64,000 nt of DNA, taken from the NCBI GenBank assembly GCA_026389015.1, contig JAPLIR010000029.1, positions 1 to 64,000 on the forward strand. The letters run 5' to 3'. Position numbers and translations under genes: made by a program. The notes below the pieces were generated by a model that saw only the letters and a list, made by a program, of their open reading frames with translations, was not told the origin of the DNA and did no database searches. How positions within the stretch are numbered: the stretch's first letter is position 1; every line of letters starts with the position of its first letter. The stretch is from Candidatus Dependentiae bacterium. GTDB taxonomy: Bacteria > Babelota > Babeliae > Babelales > Vermiphilaceae. This document shows, piece after piece, positions 16,152 to 25,983 of this stretch.

Positions 16152-18863
16152 CTACTTACTTACCTCGTGCCAATCAGCACCCAAACGCGTAGTAACCACC
16201 AATGGAATAGTCCAGTCAACAACTGATTCTAACACCTTTTTGACCAACGCCACCGTGTCATCTTGTTGGTCTTGAGGAACTTCGAGTAATAATTCATCAT
16301 GAATTTGTAATAACATTTTTGCATCAAGGTTATATTTTTTGAGCTCAGCATCCAAGACAATCATACCTTTTTTCATAATTTCTGCTGCTGTGCCCTGCGC
16401 CACCGTATTAATCGCCATACGACATGCTTCTTCATACAACGATCTATTACGTTCGTGAATTGCCGGTATATAGCGTCTGCGGCCCCACAGCGTAGTAACA
16501 TAACCATCTTTTTTTGCTTGATCGACAATCGATGCCATCCAAGAAGACACTTGAGGATATTGCTGAAAATATTTGTCGATATATAATTTTGCATCTTTAA
16601 AAGAGATATCAAGATCTTTGGAAAGACCGTACGGCGTTAGACCATACAGAATACTAAAGTTAATACGTTTGCCAATTTGACGTTGCTCATTAGTTATCTG
16701 ATCCAAAGGTACATCAAATAATCCCGCTGCTGTTTGCGCATGAATATCATGGCCCGATAAAAAAGCATTGGTTAATGCTTTGTCGCCCGACAAATATGCC
16801 AAAACACGCAACTCAATTTGGGAATAGTCAGCAGATAAAAATACTGACCCAGGTGCAGGCTTAAACGCCGCACGAATACCAAATGAATTTGACGGAATAT
16901 TTTGTAGGTTTGGTGATGAGCTTGCCAAACGACCCGTTGCAACTGCTACCTGACTATAGGTTGTGTGAATGCGATTTGTTGTTGGATTAACATAGGTTGG
17001 CAATGCATCAATATACGTATTTTTTAGCTTAGAAAGTTCTCGATGTTTTAAGATTAATCCTGGCACTGGATGCATGGTTGCCAATGTTTCCAAAACTTCT
17101 TGATCGGTTGAATAGCTGGTACCCTTTGCACTCTTTTTTTGTGTTGGCAGTTTAAGTTGATTGAAAAGAAGATCTTCAATTTGCCGCGGAGAGCCCAAAT
17201 TAATATCTTTGTTGTGCTCGCCCGACAATGCAAGAATCTCTGCTTCTAAAAATTCTAATGCTATAGTAATTTGCACATCAAGTTTAGCTAGCAATGCAGT
17301 GTCAACGTAAATGCCGCGGGCTTCCATCTCAAATAATATCTGCACAAGAGGAAACTCAATCGTTTCATATAACGACAACAATTTTTCTTCTTTTAACGCA
17401 TGTTCAAGAAGTTTCTTTATGCGTAATGTCTGATGCGCATCAGCTGCGGCATACATGGTTGCCAACTCAAACGGCACATACGAAAAATCTTTATATTTAT
17501 TGGCGGTCACCACGTCTTCATAGGTCAACATAGGCTCACCTAACAAAGTCATAGAAAGATCTTTAAGGCCTGCTCGTTGCCATTCTTTAACAAGTAATGC
17601 TGCCGCAATGTAAGAATCAAAAACAACACCGCACACATTAATGCCCGCATGCCATAATACCAATTGATCGAATTTTGCATGATGCAGATATTTTTTATAC
17701 TGCGCATCTTCAAGAATTGGCTTAAGAGCAGCAATAACTTCAGCTCGTGAAAGTTGCACATCGTCAACGTTATGGCCAAAAGGAATATAATAGGACTCCC
17801 CTTCTTTAACACACAACGAAACACCCACCAGAGTGTCCTGCAATGGTTTTACGCCGGTTGTTTCGGTATCAATAGCAAAATGCTTTCTATCTTTTAAAAG
17901 ATAGCAGAGTTCTTGCAATTCTTTGGTAGTAGTCACTGTTTTAAAACTATATTTTTTAAGCTTGGCTATTTTTTCTTCGGCGGTGGATAGCCCCTGCTGC
18001 AAAACCGTATCAAGGCCTTTGAGTAAGGTTTTGAAATTAAGTTCTTCAAATAAGGGCTTTGCTTTAGGCCAATTATTGGCATCGAAAAGTAAATTTTCTC
18101 GCGTAAGACCCGTTGGGTGATACTGTAACAAGAAGAGCTTTTGACTTAGAAACGCATTCTCTTTTTGCTCTTGCAATAAGATACGTGTACGATCTTTTTT
18201 TACTAAATCAATATGGTCATACATATCTTGCAGCGAGACAAATTGTTTTACTAAGTCAGTAGCGCCTTTTTCTCCAATACCTTTAACGCCAGGGATATTA
18301 TCTGATACATCCCCAAGAATAGAAAAATAGAAAGGCAACTTTTCAACCGGAAAACCACGCTTCTTTTCAAATGCCGCAACATCAAGAAATTCATCCTTGA
18401 AAGCATCATACATCACCACTTGCGCATCTAATGCCTGACTCATGTCCTTATCTGATGTTGCAAACACCACCGTGTCGCCATTTTTTTTACACTCGAGTGC
18501 GAGCGAATACATAATGTCATCTGCCTCAATGCCTTGTTGGGCGATTTGTGGCAAACCTATCATGTCGGCAAACTGTACGATTAATTTTTTTTGGTCAAAA
18601 ATGTCGCTCGGCGGTGCCTGGCGCGTTGCTTTATAGTCGGGGAACATTTCGTGCCTGGTGGTTTTACCTTTGCTATCCCACACTAAAACGATAGCAGCTG
18701 GAGAAAAAGTGTCGATCAGTTTTTTTATCATACGACAAAAACTATAGACCGCCTGCACGGGAACACCCGTGGGTGTATGGAGTGGACGCACGCCATAGTA
18801 GGCACGATATAAAAATGAAGAACCATCTATGAGAAATACCGTTTTTTTAGGATCAAGATTCAT
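16152..18863 (-). CDS. polA: DNA polymerase I
   Basis: 903 residues. Fills gaps and removes RNA primers. All three domains are present: 5'-3' exonuclease (1-290, GIEADDIMYS, GDVSDNIPGVKGIG), 3'-5' exonuclease (about 320-500) and polymerase (about 510-903, ADYSQIELRVLAYLSGD, KRINFSILYGLT, QIHDELLLEVP). The proofreading residues look intact: D332-T-E334 (AIDTETTG), the KFD segment and YAAAD. Many reduced bacteria lose this activity, so its retention is worth noting. Divergent from priA with 80 bases between the starts. Confidence 0.97.
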   Translation of the reverse strand: MNLDPKKTVFLIDGSSFLYRAYYGVRPLHTPTGVPVQAVYSFCRMIKKLIDTFSPAAIVLVWDSKGKTTRHEMFPDYKATRQAPPSDIFDQKKLIVQFADMIGLPQIAQQGIEADDIMYSLALECKKNGDTVVFATSDKDMSQALDAQVVMYDAFKDEFLDVAAFEKKRGFPVEKLPFYFSILGDVSDNIPGVKGIGEKGATDLVKQFVSLQDMYDHIDLVKKDRTRILLQEQKENAFLSQKLFLLQYHPTGLTRENLLFDANNWPKAKPLFEELNFKTLLKGLDTVLQQGLSTAEEKIAKLKKYSFKTVTTTKELQELCYLLKDRKHFAIDTETTGVKPLQDTLVGVSLCVKEGESYYIPFGHNVDDVQLSRAEVIAALKPILEDAQYKKYLHHAKFDQLVLWHAGINVCGVVFDSYIAAALLVKEWQRAGLKDLSMTLLGEPMLTYEDVVTANKYKDFSYVPFELATMYAAADAHQTLRIKKLLEHALKEEKLLSLYETIEFPLVQILFEMEARGIYVDTALLAKLDVQITIALEFLEAEILALSGEHNKDINLGSPRQIEDLLFNQLKLPTQKKSAKGTSYSTDQEVLETLATMHPVPGLILKHRELSKLKNTYIDALPTYVNPTTNRIHTTYSQVAVATGRLASSSPNLQNIPSNSFGIRAAFKPAPGSVFLSADYSQIELRVLAYLSGDKALTNAFLSGHDIHAQTAAGLFDVPLDQITNEQRQIGKRINFSILYGLTPYGLSKDLDISFKDAKLYIDKYFQQYPQVSSWMASIVDQAKKDGYVTTLWGRRRYIPAIHERNRSLYEEACRMAINTVAQGTAAEIMKKGMIVLDAELKKYNLDAKMLLQIHDELLLEVPQDQQDDTVALVKKVLESVVDWTIPLVVTTRLGADWHEVSK

Positions 18864-18943
18864 GCTAAGCCTTTCAGAAAAAAATCATATAGTCTTAGCG
18901 TAACATACCTATAAAAAAAACACATTCCGAGTATACTCATAGT

Positions 18944-20920
18944 ATGTTTATTCAAGTACGCCTTCTTAAAGGATTTCAAGAGCCATTACTGTACGAAGTT
19001 CCCAAGAATTGGGATAACCAGTCGCTTGTCGGCAAGCTCGTGCGCGTGCCAATACAAAAATCTTTGCGCTCAGCATTAGTTATGCAACAATTTGCAACAA
19101 AACCAACCGACTGTATCTTTACCATTAAACAAGCACATGCCATTGAACCATTTCCCGCTGACCCCTACTATTTCAAATTTATTCATCAACTGAGTGCGTA
19201 CTACCAAGTAGAACCGCTGTATTTGATTAAACGTATTCAACAGTTTTTGGTAGACAATGAAATGGAAGACCAAGTAGTCAGCAGTCATAACCCAGAAAAG
19301 ACCCTAGCGCACGTCACCCTCACCAACGAACAACAAACAGTGGTTGATTTTCTGACGCCCTACATTGCAGAACCAGCCTATGTGCCTACCGTGCTGCATG
19401 GGGTAACCGGATCGGGCAAAACTGAAATCTATAAAAACTTAATCATCAAGAACTTTGCACATCAAAAGAACACGCTCTTGATGTTGCCGGAAGTAACCCT
19501 CGCTATCCAATTTGAAAAACTTATGCGAGCGCAGTTACCTTCAGAAATTCCTATATTCAGCTTTCATTCAGCAACAACGCCTAAAAACAAACGACTACTC
19601 TGGCATGCCTTGCTCACCCAACAACCAATACTTATTATCGGTGTGCATTTGCCCATATTGCTGCCATTGCCTAATCTTGGCATGATTATTATTGATGAAG
19701 AGCACGAAGTTGGTTATCAAGAAAAAAAGCATCCCAAAATAAATAGTAAAGATGCTGCAATCTGGTGCGCCAGCATACACAAAATTCCTATTATATTAGG
19801 GTCAGCTACGCCATCAATCAATTCACTGTACAATGTCCATAACAAAGGTTGGCACTTTTTCCAACTCAAAAATAGGTTTGCCGGAACGTTCCCGACCATA
19901 AAAACCGTATTTTTGACTGACAAAAACAGCCGCAAATCTTTCTGGATTAGCAAACAATTGGAAAGCGCTATTAAAGACCGATTACTAAAAAATGAGCAAA
20001 CCATTATTTTTATAAACAGACGAGGTTTTAGTTTTTTTGTGCAATGCAAAGCGTGTAGCTTTATATTCCAATGCAAAAATTGTTCAGTCAGTTTAACCCT
20101 GCATGCTGACAATCTTCTGACGTGTCACTATTGTGCCATCTCAATGCAACTGCCTCAACAATGTCCTCCCTGCCAGGCATCTGATGCTCAATTTTTAAAA
20201 AAAGGTATCGGCACACAACAAGTGGTCACCATTTTAGAAAAACTATTCCCCCAGGCTCGCATTGCCCGTGCAGACATGGACACCACACTCAAGAAAAAAG
20301 TGTGGCAACAAACGGTATTGGATTTTGAACAAGGCAATCTTGATATTCTGGTTGGCACACAAACCATCACGAAAGGTTTTCACTTTCCTGGTGTCACCCT
20401 TGTTGGCATCTTATGGGCCGACCTCAATCTTCATTTTCCTATGTATAATGCCGCAGAAACTACCCTCCAACAACTCATTCAAGTTGCTGGTCGCGCCGGG
20501 CGACAACGACCTGACAGCCAAGTGATTGTGCAGACTATGATTGATCATGCTATATTTCAATATCTTAACGAAATTGATTATCTCAGTTTTTATGATGCTG
20601 AACTAGAAAAGCGCACCATGCTCAACTATCCGCCATGCATGCGGCTTGTTGAACTAGAATTAAAAAACTCAGACCCTCATAGCATTGAACGAGAAGCTAC
20701 CCACCTTATGCATACAATGATGGAAATTAACACCAAGAAAGAGTTACAATTACAGCTCTTAGGTCCTGCAAAGCCACCAGTACATAAAATTAAAAACACT
20801 TATGCACGGAAAATTTATATTAAAGGCAGTAGTATTCAGAACATTATTATACTTTTTCAGAGTATCAATACATACGCCTATAAAAGTCACATCTTCTTCA
20901 CGCCAAATCCCGTAACTTAA
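18944..20920 (+). CDS. priA: Primosomal replication protein PriA (helicase)
   Basis: 658 residues; E. coli PriA has 732. Restarts collapsed replication forks by loading the replicative helicase. Walker A GVTGSGKT at 153-160, DEEH at 251-254, the helicase motif VGTQTITKGFHFPGV, and QVAGRAGR. Eight zinc-ligand cysteines are present in CKAC, CKNC, CHYC and CPPC pairs. The N-terminal 3'BD domain is short. A TATACT box at 18932-18937 lies so close to the ATG that the message may have almost no leader. Confidence 0.96.
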   Translation: MFIQVRLLKGFQEPLLYEVPKNWDNQSLVGKLVRVPIQKSLRSALVMQQFATKPTDCIFTIKQAHAIEPFPADPYYFKFIHQLSAYYQVEPLYLIKRIQQFLVDNEMEDQVVSSHNPEKTLAHVTLTNEQQTVVDFLTPYIAEPAYVPTVLHGVTGSGKTEIYKNLIIKNFAHQKNTLLMLPEVTLAIQFEKLMRAQLPSEIPIFSFHSATTPKNKRLLWHALLTQQPILIIGVHLPILLPLPNLGMIIIDEEHEVGYQEKKHPKINSKDAAIWCASIHKIPIILGSATPSINSLYNVHNKGWHFFQLKNRFAGTFPTIKTVFLTDKNSRKSFWISKQLESAIKDRLLKNEQTIIFINRRGFSFFVQCKACSFIFQCKNCSVSLTLHADNLLTCHYCAISMQLPQQCPPCQASDAQFLKKGIGTQQVVTILEKLFPQARIARADMDTTLKKKVWQQTVLDFEQGNLDILVGTQTITKGFHFPGVTLVGILWADLNLHFPMYNAAETTLQQLIQVAGRAGRQRPDSQVIVQTMIDHAIFQYLNEIDYLSFYDAELEKRTMLNYPPCMRLVELELKNSDPHSIEREATHLMHTMMEINTKKELQLQLLGPAKPPVHKIKNTYARKIYIKGSSIQNIIILFQSINTYAYKSHIFFTPNPVT

Positions 20921-20972
20921 CCTCCAAAAAACACCTTTCAATAAAGCATTTTTGATTATACACCCACATCCA

Positions 20973-21002
20973 TTGTTTTTAATGGACTATTTTGTTTATA
21001 AT
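20973..21002 (+). promoter_or_regulatory. Probable promoter
   Basis: TTGTTT (20973-20978), 18-base spacer, perfect TATAAT (20997-21002); about 48 bases before the ankyrin gene at 21050. Confidence 0.55.
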
Positions 21003-21049
21003 TACAATTAGAACGAAATATCATTGGTCATTGTAAAAAAGGAAAAAAA

Positions 21050-21874
21050 ATGAAAGAACTATCATCGATACTATTAATACTCAGCATACTGCTCACCGTT
21101 ACTCCCTACATAAGAGCATCACAAACAGCAACCACTAACACAATGTCGCAAGGGGCAGAGCCTAAAGGCGCTAATAAACAATTATTAGACGCAATTGCAG
21201 AGAAAGATCCTCAAAAATGGCCTACTGCTATTGATGCAGCTCTTCAAGCAGGAGCCGATATTAATTTTCAAGCCAAAGACGGCACAACGCCACTCAGACA
21301 AGCAGTGCGAACGGGCAACACAAAGATTGTAGAAACCTTACTAAAAAACCCCACTATCGATATTAATCTTGTCGACAATCAAAGCTTAACCCCATTAATG
21401 TCTGCTATCGTAAGAAACCATAAGGATATAGTCTCGGTCTTGATAAAAGACCCTAGAATAAACCCTAATATACAAAGTAACATTGGACGAAATGCACTGC
21501 ATTTAGCCGTCGTGAGTAAAAATCCAGAAACACTTAAATTAATAACAGGCAACGTACTCATCACTAAACTTAACTTATCGGCTAAGGAAAAAGATGGATT
21601 CACTCCACTAACGATGGCAAAAAAATTAGCAGAGATAACCAAAGACAAAGATCAAAAACTGGCTGATGTCTACAAAAATATGGCCGCACACCTAGAAACA
21701 GCAGAAAAAATACAACGCGATCAAATTGAAGGACGAAAGCAAGCACTCAAAGAACTAGAGGACGCTGGTGCTACCCATATGCCTTCTGATCTATTAGAAG
21801 ATGGTGAGAATGATACCTTTAAACTCATGGAAGAATATAAATCGGGTGGCTTTGGTCAAGTGTATCGTAACTAA
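21050..21874 (+). CDS. Exported ankyrin-repeat protein
   Basis: 274 residues. The signal peptide covers about 1-23 (ending IRAS, a normal junction without Met). Four ankyrin units cover about 41-72, 76-109 (TTPLRQAVRTGNTKIVETLL), 112-144 (LTPLMSAIVRNHKDIVSVLI) and 146-190, then a helical, charged tail. AAAAGGAAAAA precedes the start. The stop is 4 bases from that of orn on the other strand. Confidence 0.85.
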   Translation: MKELSSILLILSILLTVTPYIRASQTATTNTMSQGAEPKGANKQLLDAIAEKDPQKWPTAIDAALQAGADINFQAKDGTTPLRQAVRTGNTKIVETLLKNPTIDINLVDNQSLTPLMSAIVRNHKDIVSVLIKDPRINPNIQSNIGRNALHLAVVSKNPETLKLITGNVLITKLNLSAKEKDGFTPLTMAKKLAEITKDKDQKLADVYKNMAAHLETAEKIQRDQIEGRKQALKELEDAGATHMPSDLLEDGENDTFKLMEEYKSGGFGQVYRN

Positions 21875-21878
21875 TGGG

Positions 21879-22430
21879 TTAATTCTCATTGATAAAAAAG
21901 TGCTTGCGATAATGCTTCAGCTCTTCAATTGATTGTTGAACATCTTCAAGCGCTCGGTGATTGTCAGGTTTTTTGAATTGGAGATTGGGATTTTTTGGAT
22001 ACCAATACTGCACCAACTTTTTTACTGAACTTACATCGATAAGGCGATAATCTAAAAAGGCCAGAATGCTTGGCATATGAACATATAAAAAGGCACGATC
22101 TTGCCAGATAGAGTTTCCAGCCATCAGAGCTTTGCCTTTGTTGCAATGCTCCATAATGAATGCCAAGGTTTCTTGTTCAGCTTGTTCTGGCGAAACGGCA
22201 GATTCACGAATTTTTGCAATAAGCCCAGATTTAGTATGCATTTTGACTACAAACTCATCCATTGCTGCTAGCTTTTCTTCTGGTTGATGAATCACCAGCG
22301 ACGGACCTTCTGCTATGATATTCAGCTGATCGTCGGTAATGATTGTCGCAATTTCTACAATAACATCAATCTCAGGCCTGAGGCCCGTCATTTCCAAATC
22401 AATCCACACTAAATTTTTATCTGAAGCCAT
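21879..22430 (-). CDS. orn: Oligoribonuclease
   Basis: 183 residues, normal length. 3'-5' exonuclease that degrades di- to pentaribonucleotides. DEDDh catalytic residues are visible: WIDLEMTGL near the N-terminus (D and E), a central D in SIWQDRAF, and NHRALEDV near the C-terminus (H and D). AAAGAG precedes the start. Convergent with the ankyrin gene at 21050. Confidence 0.97.
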   Translation of the reverse strand: MASDKNLVWIDLEMTGLRPEIDVIVEIATIITDDQLNIIAEGPSLVIHQPEEKLAAMDEFVVKMHTKSGLIAKIRESAVSPEQAEQETLAFIMEHCNKGKALMAGNSIWQDRAFLYVHMPSILAFLDYRLIDVSSVKKLVQYWYPKNPNLQFKKPDNHRALEDVQQSIEELKHYRKHFFINEN

Positions 22431-22562
22431 GAATACTCTTTACGTTTATACTTTACCAAAACACCACAAATTATTATCCTTATAGAGTGCAAAAGTAAAT
22501 TCTTAAAAGCAATACTATTACCTTATTTTTTTAGAAAAAATTTACCCGCAAAGGAATCAACA

Positions 22563-24773
22563 GTGTCAAAGCTTCGCGTCGGTGTTTTTATGGGCGGCAG
22601 AACAATCGAAAAAGAAGTCTCGTTTAATTCTGGACGTACCGTTTGCGACCATCTGGACACTGTGCGTTATGACGTTATTCCGCTCTATCAAACAAGTAAT
22701 GGCGCTTTATATCTTTTGCCATGGCATTTTTTGCACCGTGGAAAAACTTCAGACTTTGAACATCGCCTGCCCAACGAAGCACAATGTATTACCTGGGACT
22801 CACTCAAAAACTTAATCGACTTTGCTTATATTGCTACGCATGGCCGCTATGCTGAAGACGGTACCTTGCAAGGATTTTTTGAAGTACTTGGTATCCCTTA
22901 CCTCGGCTCAAAAGTTTTTTCGAGCGCTTTAGGCATGGACAAAAACATGCAACGAGATTTCTTAGCTGCAGCTGGCGTTGATATCCCCAAAGATATTGTA
23001 GTGACTGCACAACAAATCGAACAATTCGATAAAAATGCTATTCTTTCACGGCTAGAAAAACACAACGTCACACTACCCTATATCATCAAGCCCTGCAAAG
23101 AAGGGTCATCTTTAGGTATCTCGGTCGTGTTTGACAACAAAGATCTTCACCAAGCACTGATTACAGCATCAGAAATCTACCCTGGCATACACCAAGATGT
23201 GTTAGTCCAAGAAAAACTTGAGGGCATGGAATTTTCATGCATAATTTTGACTGATTATAAAACAGGTACCCTTATTCCCTTACCGCCAACAGAAATAGTT
23301 CCTGAAGCTGGTACACACTTTCACGATTACGAACAAAAATACATGCCAGGCAGAGCATCAAAGTTCACCCCTGCACGTACAACACCAGAAATCATTGCCC
23401 GTATTCAAGGGATCTGTGCTCAAGCTATGCACGCTCTTGGTATTACCAATATTGGACGAATTGATGGCTTTTACACCAATGACGATCGCATTGCCATTGT
23501 AGATCCCAACACCTTATCGGGCATGGGACCTGCAAGCTTTTTATTCAGACAAGGTGCTGAAATTAATATGAGTCACACGAAAGTGATTAACCACCTCATT
23601 GAAACAGAATTAGAACATTACGGCATGCTCGATGCCATTCTCACCCAAGAAAAAAAGGATGCAAAGCACGTGCAAGCAGAACAAAAAATGCGTATTGCAG
23701 TATTACTCGGCGGCGCATCCAACGAAAAAGAAATTTCACTCGAATCGGGGCGCAATGTCACCTACAAACTTTCGCCGCACAAATATGATGTTATGCCTAT
23801 CTTTGTTAATGCTAACATGGAGCTGTACAAACTCACCCACTCACAACTCGTACGTGGTTCAATAAAAGAAATAGAAGAATTGCTGCAACCAGAAGCGAAA
23901 TTACAATGGAGCGATTTGCCCACGATTACTGATTTTGTATTTATTGCACTACACGGCGGCCACGGCGAAGATGGATCAATCCAAGGCACCTTAGAAATGC
24001 TCGGACTACCCTACAATGGATCATCGGTACTGACCAGCGCATTATGCATGGATAAATTTAAAACAACGCAATTCTTGCGCAGCAAGGGATTTGAAGTCCC
24101 TCAAGCGCGCTTGATTTCAAATACTGAATGGCGTGCTGACAAAGAACAAATCGTCAAAGAAATATGTACAACAATGCCATTGCCGCTTATCGTCAAACCA
24201 CACAATGATGGCTGCAGTGTTATGGTACAAAAAGTAAAACGAACAGCAGATTTAGAAAAGTCTATTGAACTACTGTTTGCAAGCGATAAAGAATATGCGT
24301 TGGTTGAAGAATGCATCATTGGCATGGAGCTCACGGTGGGCGTTATCGGCAACAATAATCCACAAGCATTAATCCCTAGCCAAGCAGTCACCACATCGGA
24401 TATTCTTTCCATCGAAGAAAAATTCTTGCCCGGCGCTGGCGAAAATCAAACCCCTGCCCCACTACCACAAGAAACATTACAGCTGGTGCAACAGATCATG
24501 GTTGATGCGTATAAAGCACTTGGCTGCAAAGGCTACTCACGCATTGATTGCTTCTATCAAACCGGGCAACAAAGCCCAACAGGGGTTGAGCGCGTAGTGA
24601 TTATAGAAAACAACTCATTGCCTGGATTGACCCCTGCAACGTGCATATTCCACCAAGCCGCTGAGATGGGCATTAAACCAATGGATTTCATTGATATGAT
24701 TGTCCAGTTTGGGTTTGAAGAGCACCACCATGCACGAGTATCCCACGATGCAGGCAAACCACTTCAACAATAG
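22563..24773 (+). CDS. ddl: Tandem D-alanine--D-alanine ligase fusion
   Basis: 736 residues, twice a normal Ddl. It starts with GTG (AAAGGA upstream). Ddl joins two D-Ala for peptidoglycan. Both halves (about 1-366 and 376-736) carry the full fold: GGRTIEKEVSFNSG/GGASNEKEISLESG, GMDKN/CMDKF, and RIDGFY/RIDCFY. They have diverged in different places. The N-half keeps KEGSSLG (179-185) but has HGRYAEDG and DPNTLSG. The C-half keeps HGGHGEDG (464-471) and ENNSLPG but has NDGCSVM where the N-half has KEGSSLG. A division of labour between the halves is possible. No other wall gene is nearby. Confidence 0.93.
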   Translation: MSKLRVGVFMGGRTIEKEVSFNSGRTVCDHLDTVRYDVIPLYQTSNGALYLLPWHFLHRGKTSDFEHRLPNEAQCITWDSLKNLIDFAYIATHGRYAEDGTLQGFFEVLGIPYLGSKVFSSALGMDKNMQRDFLAAAGVDIPKDIVVTAQQIEQFDKNAILSRLEKHNVTLPYIIKPCKEGSSLGISVVFDNKDLHQALITASEIYPGIHQDVLVQEKLEGMEFSCIILTDYKTGTLIPLPPTEIVPEAGTHFHDYEQKYMPGRASKFTPARTTPEIIARIQGICAQAMHALGITNIGRIDGFYTNDDRIAIVDPNTLSGMGPASFLFRQGAEINMSHTKVINHLIETELEHYGMLDAILTQEKKDAKHVQAEQKMRIAVLLGGASNEKEISLESGRNVTYKLSPHKYDVMPIFVNANMELYKLTHSQLVRGSIKEIEELLQPEAKLQWSDLPTITDFVFIALHGGHGEDGSIQGTLEMLGLPYNGSSVLTSALCMDKFKTTQFLRSKGFEVPQARLISNTEWRADKEQIVKEICTTMPLPLIVKPHNDGCSVMVQKVKRTADLEKSIELLFASDKEYALVEECIIGMELTVGVIGNNNPQALIPSQAVTTSDILSIEEKFLPGAGENQTPAPLPQETLQLVQQIMVDAYKALGCKGYSRIDCFYQTGQQSPTGVERVVIIENNSLPGLTPATCIFHQAAEMGIKPMDFIDMIVQFGFEEHHHARVSHDAGKPLQQ

Positions 24774-24781
24774 ATTCCGCC

Positions 24782-24822
24782 AAAGCATTCACTGTATAAC
24801 CAAGTGAATGCTTTATTTCTTT
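24782..24822 (+). terminator. Terminator between ddl and PLD gene
   Basis: Perfect 12-bp stem AAAGCATTCACT (24782-24793) / 24803-24814 with a 9-nt loop, followed by a T-rich stretch; sits between convergent genes. Confidence 0.7.
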
Positions 24823-24842
24823 TGTGATTCGCCCATTGATGA

Positions 24843-25766
24843 TTAAGAAGACGAAGGCGATGATGAAAGGTTATTGGGGTTCAATAGTCTAGAATTTTCT
24901 TTTAAACGTTCAAATTCCTTAACATATTCTACCACTAAATCACCATTTTCGATGATCAATGCATTTTCTTGATGCTTTTTAAAAGCAGCTTCGGTAAAAT
25001 TATAAGAACCAGTCAACAGTAAAATACGATGCACAAGAGTTGTATCAAAAATAATAAATTTATTATGCATAAGACTATATGAGTACTCTTTTTTTTGCGG
25101 AAGAGGCCAAACATAAACAGAAACTCCACCTTGAATAAGTTTATCCCTAACTCTACGTTGAATAAACTTATCATACTGTGCACCTAGCTGTGAAGAATCT
25201 AAAACCACCTCAACAATAATGCCTCTCTTGCGAGCCTCAATTAATGCTTCAGCAATAAAATCATCAGTAAATGTATACATAGCAACAGAAATTCTTGTCG
25301 TCTCGGCTTTAATAAGACCAACAACAACCTGCCTCAGGTTCCCATCGGAAGCAAAAAAGGCCTTACCAATAGGCGTGTCATCATTTTTAATGAGCTGCTC
25401 TCGAGCAAAAGCGATTTCTGAAGCTTCTTGCTGACTCGATTGAGATTCCTCTCCTCCTTTTTTTTCTTCATTTGACGATAATGCAGACTGGGCTATTTCC
25501 ATTCCCGATTGAATTGGTTCAAAAATAAGCTGCCTTGATGAAGAGATCCCCTGACTTTGCTCACCTAGAAGTACTTTTTGTTGGTTTTTCTGAACACTAG
25601 GTTCACCAGTACGTTGACGTTTTATTGTACCTGAAGCTTGCTGTGCTGGTGTTAATTTAGTTTTCTCTGGCGTTACTTTTGGGTTTTGTTGGGCAGCTTG
25701 AATAAACACCGACGCAAAACCGAACAACATAATACCGTTGATTCTTAAAAAAAATTTACAAAACAT
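24843..25766 (-). CDS. Exported phospholipase D-like (HKD) protein
   Basis: 307 residues. Signal peptide at about 1-25 (ending FIQAA). A Gln/Ser/Lys-rich region follows to about 120. The C-terminal domain has one HKD motif, H-N-K-F-I-I-F-D, with GSYNFTEAA behind it, the pattern of single-motif PLD family nucleases and phosphatidyl hydrolases that work as dimers. An earlier segment, TTRISVAMYTFTDDFIAEAL, matches the domain start. Substrate (DNA, RNA or phospholipid) cannot be told. CGGAGT precedes the ATG. Confidence 0.88.
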   Translation of the reverse strand: MFCKFFLRINGIMLFGFASVFIQAAQQNPKVTPEKTKLTPAQQASGTIKRQRTGEPSVQKNQQKVLLGEQSQGISSSRQLIFEPIQSGMEIAQSALSSNEEKKGGEESQSSQQEASEIAFAREQLIKNDDTPIGKAFFASDGNLRQVVVGLIKAETTRISVAMYTFTDDFIAEALIEARKRGIIVEVVLDSSQLGAQYDKFIQRRVRDKLIQGGVSVYVWPLPQKKEYSYSLMHNKFIIFDTTLVHRILLLTGSYNFTEAAFKKHQENALIIENGDLVVEYVKEFERLKENSRLLNPNNLSSSPSSS

Positions 25767-25928
25767 AAAGACTCCGATTTTAAAAGAAAAAAATACCTTT
25801 GTTATAGAAGCATGCTTGAATTCGCGTTAAAAAAACAATACCCAACAATAAAGGCCTAGTTTTCTAGCTCCTTGCTCGCTATAATTTCGAGGTGGCTGCC
25901 TGTAATTTAACCATGATACGAGACACTG

Positions 25929-25958
25929 TTTACAATCCATAACGCATATTGATAGAAT
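25929..25958 (+). promoter_or_regulatory. Probable promoter with hairpin at the ribosome site
   Basis: TTTACA (25929-25934), 18-base spacer, TAGAAT (25953-25958). Just downstream CCTAGT-ATAA-ACTAGG (25960-25975) forms a hairpin whose right arm joins the AGGAGGGG ribosome site of the gene at 25984. Confidence 0.5.
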
Positions 25959-25983
25959 GCCTAGTATAAACTAGGAGGGGTCT

